In this document: in pieces, positions 25,609 to 33,136 of the stretch
Numbering within the stretch: position 1 is the first letter of the stretch
Layout: every line of letters begins with the position of its first letter
From: Cyclobacterium sp.
Lineage (GTDB): Bacteria > Bacteroidota > Bacteroidia > Cytophagales > Cyclobacteriaceae
Length of the DNA stretch: 49,538 nucleotides
Direction of reading: 5' to 3'
NCBI RefSeq assembly: GCF_014762705.1
Contig: NZ_JABURL010000054.1
Span: 1-49,538, forward strand
Translations under genes and position numbers: made by a program
Notes under the pieces: model-generated
The model's database searches: none
Seen by the model: the letters and a program-made list of their open reading frames with translations, nothing else
Told to the model about the DNA's origin: nothing

Positions 25609-27438
25609 TTACTCGAATCGTCTGATTTCCTCACGTTTCAGATCGATTAAAAAATGGTCTGAAGGCAGTGAATGATAAAGTTTTTCGAAAATACGGAAAA
25701 ACCGGACCAGTTGGGCATCCAGTGCCTGCCCTTCCAACAATGGCTTTTGGTGCAATTTTGAGAGAAGACCTTCATAAAAACGTTGTCTATCCGAGGGAAT
25801 AAGGTTTTTCCCCAGCTCATCCCCATTTTTAAGTAAATAAAAGTCCTCAATAAGCTCTCCCGGAAGACCATCAGTTCGCTTTATATCCTTTGATTCTTTT
25901 AGCTTTTCCATCAAAAATACTTCGCCTTCCTCTGAACCCATGCCTGACCAGCGTTCCAATTCCTTGCGGCTGAGAATTTGCAAGGTATAAGCAAGATTTT
26001 CCGGCCAATCGGAAGGGATAAACCGCGACCTGGTAAGTTCCGAAAGGTGCATTCGGGTGTAATCCCGGTAATTTCTTGTTTGCAAAATGGTGCTATCCCA
26101 ACGTTGGGGATCCTGATGGTCAAGGAGCCATTGCTGCTCTATCCGATACATGTCAAAAAATTCATCCATCCGATTTACGATATCGAGTTGAATCGTCGAA
26201 ATTTCTATGGTTTCCGGCTCCGGAAAGGTAAGGATTTTGTAGGCAGGGGGAAAGGCGGCCAGGGAAGGTACCTGGATATTGTAGAGCGTTTTACCCGTTG
26301 AAGCCTCTTTAAATATCCCGGTATCGTTGATGTGCATGTGTCCGGCAAAATGAATACCAATTCCTGCTTTGGTATATTCACTGCTAGTCTTTTGCGAAGG
26401 AACTCTTGCCAATTGAAATTTATTTTCTCCAAATAGTAATTTCATCTCATCCGAGGCGTAATCGTGAAAATCCACCAAAGGATAGTGACTAAAGGAAATC
26501 AGTGTTTTTCCCCGTTTTTCAGCCTCCCTGACGACTTTACTAATCCAGCCCAGCTGGTGTTGCTTCTCTTTCACTGCCTGATTAAATCCCACCGAGGAGC
26601 CGCTCCACTCTTCTCCGGTATGAGTGTATACATTGCCATCCAGCGCTAAAAGCCAAATACCTGCTACCGGTTCTACTACATAGCTGGCATCCGGCAAGAG
26701 ACTTCCCTCGCTTCCGGAAGCATACACCCGCCGGTCCAGTGAGGAATTATCTACTGCCTGGCGAAAGTTATAACCATCCACATCCAACTCCTGGAAGGGG
26801 TGCGCCCAAAATAAATCTTGTTCGGATGGGAAAAAGCCAAAATCGGAAAGGGCATGGGTTATTTCTTCATATCCCCAATAGTCGATCTGACTAGAAATCG
26901 TCACTTCTTTTGATGGGAAAAAATCCGCATCACCTGCAATGGCTTGTTCGGAGCCATCCGCTGCCAGAAAATCTTTTTTGCCGCCGATTCCGCCGAAAGG
27001 TTTCACCGGATCGTGGTTTCCGGTAGTTAAGAAAAACCGCATTCCGCATTCTTCTGCGTATCGGTCCAAAATCCCTTGTAAAGCCAGCACATTCATCGGC
27101 TGTCCGTCATCGGTAAAGTCACCCGGAAGTACCACCAGTTGTATGCCTTTGCTTTTTAAATCCTCCATGGCCTGGATAAAGGCAAAATAGTTTTCATTGA
27201 AAAGCCGCGTGGAATTCAATTGGCTTTTCATGCTGCGGATGGTCGCGTACTTGCCCGTTTTGGGATTGAATACTCCCTTGAAATCCGGTGAATGTAGCGC
27301 AGCATAGACATCCTGCAAATGGATGTCGGAAAGAAAAGCTAATTTAATTTCCTTGGATTGGGCAAGCGAGGCTGAGTGGATTCCTGCTAGCTGCCATAGG
27401 ATACTCAAAAAGAGTAGGGGGAAATATGTCTTTTTCAA
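25609..27438 (-). CDS. Calcineurin-like metallophosphoesterase, exported
   Basis: 609 aa with a signal peptide (ends ASLAQ). All five metallophosphatase motifs are intact: FLSDIHLQD near residue 35, VVLPGDFTDDG, LTTGNHDP, FSHYPL and AGHMHIND. The insert between the third and fourth motifs is large, and about 200 aa follow the phosphatase domain, mostly helical with no recognised domain. Acts on phosphomono- or diesters in the periplasm or at the surface; substrate unknown. It faces the other phosphoesterase gene across the SusD remnant, consistent with a locus once used for phosphate-bearing glycans or organophosphates. Confidence 0.88.
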   Translation of the reverse strand: MKKTYFPLLFLSILWQLAGIHSASLAQSKEIKLAFLSDIHLQDVYAALHSPDFKGVFNPKTGKYATIRSMKSQLNSTRLFNENYFAFIQAMEDLKSKGIQLVVLPGDFTDDGQPMNVLALQGILDRYAEECGMRFFLTTGNHDPVKPFGGIGGKKDFLAADGSEQAIAGDADFFPSKEVTISSQIDYWGYEEITHALSDFGFFPSEQDLFWAHPFQELDVDGYNFRQAVDNSSLDRRVYASGSEGSLLPDASYVVEPVAGIWLLALDGNVYTHTGEEWSGSSVGFNQAVKEKQHQLGWISKVVREAEKRGKTLISFSHYPLVDFHDYASDEMKLLFGENKFQLARVPSQKTSSEYTKAGIGIHFAGHMHINDTGIFKEASTGKTLYNIQVPSLAAFPPAYKILTFPEPETIEISTIQLDIVNRMDEFFDMYRIEQQWLLDHQDPQRWDSTILQTRNYRDYTRMHLSELTRSRFIPSDWPENLAYTLQILSRKELERWSGMGSEEGEVFLMEKLKESKDIKRTDGLPGELIEDFYLLKNGDELGKNLIPSDRQRFYEGLLSKLHQKPLLEGQALDAQLVRFFRIFEKLYHSLPSDHFLIDLKREEIRRFE

Positions 27439-27459
27439 TTTAGCTGTAATTTATGAATT

Positions 27460-27714
27460 TTAGACAGGTATGCGTGCTGGCTTTAGAAAATCCCATACTT
27501 GCAACTGACAGGATAACTTGACCGGAGGTAGTATGGTTGCCGACAGTAATCCGTAGGTAGCTCCTATACAACTAGCGCCTTCAAATCGGGTATAATTTCC
27601 TGCTTCCGCTTCTCGGATATCCCAATTCACACTGGCCCTAATCGACTCCTTTTTTCGGATCAATCCCTGAATGTACGTATTTTTCTGATCGGGGCCTTGA
27701 TCCTTCGAAAACAG
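27460..27714 (-). pseudogene. C-terminal remnant of an unrecognised gene
   Basis: A minus-strand frame without a convincing start, running from about 27714 to a TAA at 27460, reads like ordinary protein: KNTYIQGLIRKKESIRASVN, WDIREAEAGNYTRFEGASCI, GATYGLLSATILPPVKLSCQ. The composition is unlike a chance frame, and an upstream stop is met at once. I do not recognise the family. It lies 22 nt before the phosphoesterase start on the same strand, and the next 170 bp upstream show no coding pattern, so it is probably the tail of a deleted gene. A short genuine gene is possible but unlikely. Confidence 0.4.
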
Positions 27715-27885
27715 TCAGTGGAAATTGCTTGCTTTTTGTTCACAAATAATACGCCTAATAGTCCTCAATTCCGGCATATCGAAAAACAAAAGAAAACGCT
27801 AATACAGGAAGAGATAGCTCAAAGCCAGATGGACCGGGCACCCGGTTAATTCGACGGCTCTTGATTCCAGTAGTAAACAGCAGAT

Positions 27886-28752
27886 TTACGATTCATGGGT
27901 TTTGTCACTTTCCTTCCGAAAGAAGGCTTCCAAGCGCTGTACCCCATGACGGGGAGCCACATTGTCTTGCGCCATCATGCTGAGAAAGAACTCGTACGGT
28001 CCATAAGTCTGCGAACTTGTAAAGGTGCGCATGATTCCTAAGGCAGTTCGTCGCATCCAATCAGGAAGGTGAACGATTTTGACCTCCTTGCCCATCGCTT
28101 CAAGGGCCAATTTGCCGACTTCATTTTGCGTGAGGATATCCGGACCACCTACTTCAATTTCCTGCTGAGGGGAAACGATGCTTTCAATGACCACCCTTGC
28201 AAGGTCACTTCCGTGAATGGGGTTGAGCTTGTATTCGCCATCACCGAAAAGGTAAACCTTGCCGGACCTGGCCATGGCCAGGAAGTCCTTCATGTCAGAG
28301 AAAAAGCCATTGGGTCTGATGATACTGTATTCCAATCCGGACGCTTTAAGCGCATCTACAAAGCGTTCCTTGGCGGCAGTGATTTTTAAGTGCCGCATTT
28401 GCTCACCATTCAGCACAGACACGTAAACAAACTTTCTGGCTCGCTGCCGCATGGCAAATTCCAGCAAGTTGACATTGGCTTGATAATCTACGTCCATATA
28501 ATTCAGACCATCCTTTTGGCGGGTAATTCCTACTGTGGAAATAACCGTATCGATGGGATCCTGAAATGCTGGAAAAGAGGCCGGCTTTGTGACATCAACG
28601 ATCTGAATTTGATCTGATCGCAACCCCATGTTCCTGAGTTTCTCCTCGTTTCGCCCTAATGCAAAAAAATCAACGGCTTGGCTCGTGAGTTCTTTGGCAA
28701 TATAGCCTCCCAAATAACCGGTGGCGCCGGCCAGAATTATTTTTCCCTGCAT
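27886..28752 (-). CDS. NAD(P)-dependent atypical SDR oxidoreductase (NmrA-like)
   Basis: 288 aa, soluble. The N-terminal glycine motif GATGYLGGYIAKEL (about residue 9) binds NAD(P); TVISTVGITRQKDGLNYMDVDY and VYVSVLN follow the Rossmann pattern. The active-site YxxxK of classical SDRs is absent (KITAAKERFVDAL instead), which places it with the atypical SDR/NmrA/NDUFA9-like groups that bind the nucleotide for reduction or as a sensor. A C-terminal FLSMMAQDNVAPRHGVQRLE helix follows. The serine hydrolase gene lies upstream on the same strand with a 33-nt gap, so they may be cotranscribed. Confidence 0.85.
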   Translation of the reverse strand: MQGKIILAGATGYLGGYIAKELTSQAVDFFALGRNEEKLRNMGLRSDQIQIVDVTKPASFPAFQDPIDTVISTVGITRQKDGLNYMDVDYQANVNLLEFAMRQRARKFVYVSVLNGEQMRHLKITAAKERFVDALKASGLEYSIIRPNGFFSDMKDFLAMARSGKVYLFGDGEYKLNPIHGSDLARVVIESIVSPQQEIEVGGPDILTQNEVGKLALEAMGKEVKIVHLPDWMRRTALGIMRTFTSSQTYGPYEFFLSMMAQDNVAPRHGVQRLEAFFRKESDKTHES

Positions 28753-28785
28753 TGTATTAAAGATTGAATAGTTGGAATTCGAGAA

Positions 28786-29940
28786 TCATTTTTTGGTGTT
28801 TTTCAGTTCCATCAAAACCTTGATCAAAAATTCCACGGATCCTTTTTGGAATTCAGATTGATTGAAAGTGCCACAAAGATAAGCATCCAACCCGGGACAA
28901 TAGTACATGAAGGAGCCTGTAAATCCGTGATGGCCAATCAGGGTGAAATCGGATAAAAGGGGAAATAATTCTTTGAGTTTCCATTGCATCAACCCATAGC
29001 CATAGTAAGTTCCTTTGCTGGCTGGCGTCCAATCTTGCATGGCCTTCAAACTTTCTTTTTGGATCAATTTTCCATCAAATAGCGCTTTCAGGAAGGTAGA
29101 AATATCTTTGGCGGTGCTCTGTAGACCAGCACCTGCCCAATCACTCGAAAGGCTTTTCATCTTCGAAACTTCCTGCTCACCAAAGTAGATCTTAGTGAGG
29201 GGAGTGGCTGGTTTTTCCAGCGGCTCAGACCGTAGATGCATGGAAGTATGAGTCATTTCCAATGGGCTGAATATTCTTTCCCGGAAAACCTCCTGTAGCG
29301 GCTTTTGCTCCAATGCTTCAATGATCAGACCGGGTAGCAGGTATTCGGTATCCGTGTAGTGGTAGCCAGTTCCCGGTGCAAACAGGGCCCGAAAACCGTT
29401 TTTGTAGAAATCCAGCAGTTCCTGTGGAGTCCAGAATTGATCTGGATTCTCGAGGGCAACCGTCAGCATGTTTTCTCCTATTCCGGGCTGGTCCTCGAAG
29501 TAGTCGGAGAGTCCGGAGCGGTGCTGCAGAAGGTGGGCGACGGTGATTTCCTGAGTCCAATCATTTCCCTCCCAGATGTGAAGTCCCCGGGTCAATGCTT
29601 CTGGGAGGTATTGATGCATGGGATCCTCAAAGGCCAGTTTGCCCTCTTCTACCAGTTGGGTAATAGTGACAGCAGTAAAGGATTTGCCTAAACTCGCTGT
29701 ATGGAATGGGCTTTCGGTTTTTACTTTTTCTCCGTTTTTGAATTCTCCGTAGGCCCAGCTTTTCTGAAAACCCAGGGCATGAAAATCCAGCCGAAAAACC
29801 CCCTGATGCAACTGTTCCTTTTTCATGACTTTTTGGAAAAGCCTGTCTAGCTTTCGTTCCAGTTTTGGGAGGCTTTGCGTGAATAGAAATTGAAGTAAAA
29901 ACATAGCTGGAATAAGAAAATAAAGGGTTCGGCGTTTCAT
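28786..29940 (-). CDS. Serine hydrolase, beta-lactamase/PBP-like (class C fold)
   Basis: 384 aa starting at the ATG at 29940 (the frame extends 18 codons upstream, but those lack the signal peptide MKRRTLYFLIPAMFLLQFLF). The catalytic SxxK is ASLGK in PFHTASLGKSFTAVTI; the second-motif Tyr is in GYHYTDTEY (Y-x-D rather than Y-x-N), and the third motif is HxG in IGHHGFTGS. Such proteins are esterases, peptidases or D-aminopeptidases at the cell envelope; a true beta-lactamase role is not implied. Its 3' neighbour is the SDR gene. Confidence 0.85.
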   Translation of the reverse strand: MKRRTLYFLIPAMFLLQFLFTQSLPKLERKLDRLFQKVMKKEQLHQGVFRLDFHALGFQKSWAYGEFKNGEKVKTESPFHTASLGKSFTAVTITQLVEEGKLAFEDPMHQYLPEALTRGLHIWEGNDWTQEITVAHLLQHRSGLSDYFEDQPGIGENMLTVALENPDQFWTPQELLDFYKNGFRALFAPGTGYHYTDTEYLLPGLIIEALEQKPLQEVFRERIFSPLEMTHTSMHLRSEPLEKPATPLTKIYFGEQEVSKMKSLSSDWAGAGLQSTAKDISTFLKALFDGKLIQKESLKAMQDWTPASKGTYYGYGLMQWKLKELFPLLSDFTLIGHHGFTGSFMYYCPGLDAYLCGTFNQSEFQKGSVEFLIKVLMELKNTKK

Positions 29941-30039
29941 AATTGATGGCTTGTTGGGAAAAAGAATCCGGCAGGGAAAGCCGATGAAACTCACAACTCT
30001 TCCCTGCTTTTTTCTTTGAAATTTAGATACCTTTTCTAA

Positions 30040-30600
30040 TTAGAAGAGGCTGATGCCTACTCCCAGGGAGAAGTTGGTTGCGTCTAGGTTTCCACCTTCT
30101 TTTTGGGTCACCCGAGCCATATATAACCGGCTTTGGATATCCAGGGCCCATTTTTGACGTTGTAGCACTTCATATCCTGTGGAGAGCAATACGCCTTTTC
30201 CCCACTCGCTCTTCTTGGAATCCGCCTCGGACTCGTAGAGTGCTCTCATATCCAGAGAAGCACCATATCCTGCGCTGACCCACCATTTATTGGTCGCCCA
30301 GTATTGAATAGATGGGATGATCCCCTCAAAGCTTCTGTCTACTCCGTCGGACTCATAGATTTGTCCTACGGTATTCACATAGATGGCTGTTCGGGGAGAT
30401 ACAAACCAACCCATTTTGAGATTGGGAAGGGAGATTCCGCCACGCGTAGTTTTTTCGCTCATCCCATCGGTGAAGTGCAATACGCCTACACCTAAGGAAG
30501 CTCCGGCTGTGAACCCTTTTCGATTGGGTTTTTCCGTTTGAGCCTGAATGTTTAACGTGGTAATCAGGCCAATAAGGATGATGAAGATTTGCTTTTTCAT
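30040..30600 (-). CDS. Small outer-membrane beta-barrel protein
   Basis: 186 aa. A signal peptide (MKKQIFIILIGLITTLNIQA-Q) is followed by alternating amphipathic strands rich in aromatic and Gly residues (FTAGASLGVGVLHF, WWVSAGYGASLDM, KWALDIQSRLYMARV) and a last strand FSLGVGISLF ending in Phe, the usual signal for barrel insertion. Specific function unknown. The upstream region carries a 49-bp element (30673-30721) and a 70-bp leader closely similar to those of the gene at 35438, so both are expected to be controlled together. Confidence 0.75.
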   Translation of the reverse strand: MKKQIFIILIGLITTLNIQAQTEKPNRKGFTAGASLGVGVLHFTDGMSEKTTRGGISLPNLKMGWFVSPRTAIYVNTVGQIYESDGVDRSFEGIIPSIQYWATNKWWVSAGYGASLDMRALYESEADSKKSEWGKGVLLSTGYEVLQRQKWALDIQSRLYMARVTQKEGGNLDATNFSLGVGISLF

Positions 30601-30672
30601 TGTTTGTGTTGTTTAAGTATGATTTGTGTTTGTTTTAAATTGATAGTACAAATTTGGGCTTTCGGACCCGGC

Positions 30673-30721
30673 CAGTCGTCTTGAATTACGATTCGGGACG
30701 TTTTGATGAAATCCAGGACTT
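30673..30721 (-). promoter_or_regulatory. Candidate operator E1 (two direct half-sites) before the 30040 barrel gene
   Basis: Read toward the gene: half-site 1 AAGTCCTGGATTTCATC-AAAACG, half-site 2 TCCCGAATCG-TAATTCAAGACG, then ACTG. The halves share TCCyGrAT...CAArACG and repeat at about 22 bp, two helical turns. It lies 72 nt before the ATG, just upstream of an ATTTGT that could be the -33 box. Copies stand at 31018, 35318 and, as a half, 31847. Confidence 0.7.
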
Positions 30722-30741
30722 TTTGCCCATGGCATGTGCCA

Positions 30742-30957
30742 TTATGCTTCTTTCGAGGATTTGAGCATGAAGTTGACCAGACTGACTCCTCCGCCTACGG
30801 CCATTCCTGTACTTATCCAGAAGGTGATTTGATTGTCAAAGTTCACCCCTAATAAACCCAGGGCAATAATTCCAATGGCTGTGCCGATGGCTACTCCCAG
30901 CATTGTCCCGATGGCGACACCGATACCTGTTCCCAGTGTAATTGCTTTGTTTTTCAT
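30742..30957 (-). CDS. Small glycine-zipper membrane protein
   Basis: 71 aa starting at the ATG at 30957 (MKNKAITLGTG); an upstream in-frame ATG at 30996 adds 13 residues lying in the leader. Residues 8-40 are a hydrophobic stretch with repeated G-x-x-x-G spacing (GTGIGVAIGTMLGVAIGTAI), a second segment follows (FWISTGMAVGGGVSLVNFML). Glycine zippers pack helices tightly and occur in small stress or membrane-anchoring proteins. No family recognised. It is preceded by its own copy of the operator-like element, 60 nt upstream. Confidence 0.65.
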   Translation of the reverse strand: MKNKAITLGTGIGVAIGTMLGVAIGTAIGIIALGLLGVNFDNQITFWISTGMAVGGGVSLVNFMLKSSKEA

Positions 30958-31017
30958 TCTTGTTTGATTTAAGTTTTTGACTAATGATTGGGACAAAGTT
31001 GGGGTGAAAAAAGGCGT

Positions 31018-31066
31018 CAGTCGTCTTGAATTATGATTCGGGACGTCTTGGTGAAATCCCGGACTT
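31018..31066 (-). promoter_or_regulatory. Candidate operator E2 before the glycine-zipper gene
   Basis: Read toward the gene: AAGTCCGGGATTTCACC-AAGACG then TCCCGAATCA-TAATTCAAGACG-ACTG. It differs from E1 at only a few of 49 positions. Same orientation, ending 60 nt before the ATG at 30957; an ACTTTGTCCCAATCA leader follows, as in the other copies. Confidence 0.7.
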
Positions 31067-31179
31067 CGGAATCGAAAAGAATTAAAAAGCGGACGGTTTA
31101 AGCGCTTTAAAAAAAAGATGCCAAAAAGAGGGTGGAATTCCTTTTGGCATTTTGGTAAGGGAAATCATGGTTGCTTTAT

Positions 31180-31800
31180 TCAACGTAGGTTCTCCAGGTG
31201 TTCCCCGGTTAGATACGGTACGTTCTGACTGATTCGCTCTATAGGCCAGTCCCACCATTTAAGGTGTAACAGCTTCCCAATTTTTTCATCCGAAAAGCGC
31301 TTTTTGATTTCCCGGGCGGGATTGCCTCCCACAATCGTGTAGGGGGCCACATTTTTGGTAACCACCGACTTGCTGGCTATAATGGCTCCATCCCCAATTT
31401 GAACTCCCGGCATAAGTGTAGCTCCATAGCCGATCCAGACGTCATTCCCGATGACGGTATCGCCTTTTTGAGGGTAGCTTTTTCCTTCCATGGCTTTTTC
31501 CCAACCATTTCCAAAAATGGCAAAAGGATAGGAGGAGAGGGATTTTGATAGGTGATTGGCTCCGTTCATGATGAAGGTCACCTCCGAAGCGATCATGCAA
31601 AACTTCCCAATGATCAATCGGTCCCCGACGAAATCGAAGTGGTATTTGACATTCTTTTCAAAATTGCGAACATCCTCGAAGTCATCATAATAGGTGTAAT
31701 CACCAACTTGGATTTGAGGGCTTTTGATCACATTTTTCAGAAAGCAAAGTCGGTCATAACTTGCCAAAGGAAAGGCTTGGTTTTTGTCTGGTCCTGTCAT
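31180..31800 (-). CDS. Vat-family streptogramin A/xenobiotic O-acetyltransferase
   Basis: 206 aa, close to Vat length. Left-handed beta-helix (hexapeptide) acetyltransferase. Signature stretches match the Vat/CatB group: [39 protein letters not shown] with the expected catalytic His, [34 protein letters not shown], and [15 protein letters not shown] ... [11 protein letters not shown] near the end. Vat enzymes acetylate streptogramin A antibiotics; this chromosomal homologue could act on that or another hydroxylated compound. It lies near an MFS transporter and regulator and has a half-copy of the operator-like element 46 nt upstream. Confidence 0.85.
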   Translation of the reverse strand: MTGPDKNQAFPLASYDRLCFLKNVIKSPQIQVGDYTYYDDFEDVRNFEKNVKYHFDFVGDRLIIGKFCMIASEVTFIMNGANHLSKSLSSYPFAIFGNGWEKAMEGKSYPQKGDTVIGNDVWIGYGATLMPGVQIGDGAIIASKSVVTKNVAPYTIVGGNPAREIKKRFSDEKIGKLLHLKWWDWPIERISQNVPYLTGEHLENLR

Positions 31801-31846
31801 GATTTGATTTTTTTGGTTGATTCAAAGGTGGAGGAAAAAGTATAGC

Positions 31847-31875
31847 CAATCGTCCGGGTTTATGATTTAGGACTT
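31847..31875 (-). promoter_or_regulatory. Candidate operator E3 (single half-site) before the vat-like gene
   Basis: Read toward the gene: AAGTCCTAAATCATAAACCC then GGACGATTG. It keeps the AAGTCC start and GACGAyTG end but corresponds to one half-site, not two. It ends 46 nt before the ATG at 31800, in the same orientation as the full copies. A CTTTGAATCAA follows, comparable to the TTTGTCCCATCAA of E4. Confidence 0.5.
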
Positions 31876-31897
31876 ATTACTGTCTAACTTTTCCAGA

Positions 31898-33124
31898 TTA
31901 ATTTGATTCTGATTCGGGATTGGCTTTCACCTGATTGCTGACCAAAAAGACCAAACCTGCCGATAATAGCATCAAGATAGCCATCAGCCAGCCGATCTGA
32001 GGATAGTTTAGCAGAATGCCGTCCACCCCCTGAAAAATAACCCATCCGGCAATCGCCGCAGCTATGCCTCCCGCCAACTGCTGAATAGAAGTATCAATGG
32101 CTAGGAAGGCACCTCGATCAGACTTTTTTGGAACTGCGGTAGCTAAGGCTGTTGCCGAAACCATTCGTGCATTTACCCCAAAAAACAAGCCCACATGTAC
32201 AAAAATAATCCATTCGAAGCGCTGAATCGCTCCAGCCGTGTACACCACTACGGTAGCTATGGAAAGCAGGGTCCCAATAGCAAATACAGTCCATTTACCG
32301 AACCGATCGGCCAACTTTCCAAAAACTGGGGCAGCTACAAGGCTAGTGACTCCAACAGCCCCGTACACAAAGGGGAGTTGGCTGTCCGTTAGCCCTAGAT
32401 TATTGGTGAGAAAGGCGGCGTTGAAGGTCATGAAAATTACGTCTCCACTCACAATCAGGATATTGGCACCATAAACTGTCCAATAAGATGATCTTTTCAA
32501 GTTGGAAATAATATGATTCCAAGGAGCGGAAAATTGGGAAGCAGGATTTTCCAATGGTCGAATAAGAAAAACCACAAATAAAAGCGCTAAAACTCCAAAA
32601 CTGAAAATCATCCCATAAGCCATTTTCCAAGAAAAAGAACTGGCAATATAAAGGGATAAAGGAAGACCCATTACCAAACTAGCGGCAAAAGCCATTTGAA
32701 TCCATCCCATCACTCGGCCCCTTTGTGACAGCGAAAATACATCCGCCACCATAGCGAAGCAAATCGAAGCAATCACTCCTCCGAAAGCTCCTGTGATAAT
32801 TCGGGATGTTAAGAGCATGGGGAATGACGGAGAAAACGCACAAAGTAAAATTCCTATCAAAAAACCAGTGTAAAATACCAGTAGGAAGGATTTTCTTTCA
32901 AACCGATCCGCATAGCCTGAAGCCAGCAGCGCGGAAATTCCAGCACTCAGTGCATAGGCAGAGGCAATCAGTCCAAATTCTTCAGTACTAAGCTGGAGTT
33001 GTTTCAAAAGTGTACCGCTCAACGCAGGAAGCAGCATGTAATCCAATACGACAGTAAAAAGAAGACCCGCAAGTCCCAGAATGACCAGTTTTTGGTAAGA
33101 AGTGAATCCTTCCTTTTCAGTCAT
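31898..33124 (-). CDS. MFS transporter (drug/metabolite efflux-type)
   Basis: 408 aa with twelve hydrophobic segments in two halves. Features of 12-TM major facilitator proteins: YADRFERKSFLLVFYTG after TM2 (the A-motif region GxxaDrxGrk), LTSRIITGAFGGVIASICFA in TM4, GRVMGWIQMAFAASLVMGLP, and a second A-motif-like GKLADRFGKWTVFAIG in the C half. The substrate is unknown; similarity is to antibiotic/arabinose efflux-type members. The regulator gene ends 12 nt upstream on the same strand, so the two form an operon, and a Vat-like gene follows downstream, suggesting a protective role. Confidence 0.9.
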   Translation of the reverse strand: MTEKEGFTSYQKLVILGLAGLLFTVVLDYMLLPALSGTLLKQLQLSTEEFGLIASAYALSAGISALLASGYADRFERKSFLLVFYTGFLIGILLCAFSPSFPMLLTSRIITGAFGGVIASICFAMVADVFSLSQRGRVMGWIQMAFAASLVMGLPLSLYIASSFSWKMAYGMIFSFGVLALLFVVFLIRPLENPASQFSAPWNHIISNLKRSSYWTVYGANILIVSGDVIFMTFNAAFLTNNLGLTDSQLPFVYGAVGVTSLVAAPVFGKLADRFGKWTVFAIGTLLSIATVVVYTAGAIQRFEWIIFVHVGLFFGVNARMVSATALATAVPKKSDRGAFLAIDTSIQQLAGGIAAAIAGWVIFQGVDGILLNYPQIGWLMAILMLLSAGLVFLVSNQVKANPESESN

Positions 33125-33136
33125 GAAAAATCAGTT

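Noticed and set aside
25416-25625. 69-codon aromatic/hydrophobic frame, possible small membrane protein
   Set aside because: Composition follows the AT-rich DNA; no positive charge pattern, leader or conservation hint, and it overlaps the next gene's end.
29971-30007. GCAGGGAA / TTCCCTGC pair followed by T-run as a terminator
   Set aside because: The T-run is on plus while the genes on both sides are on minus, and the loop is 21 nt; weak as a terminator for them.
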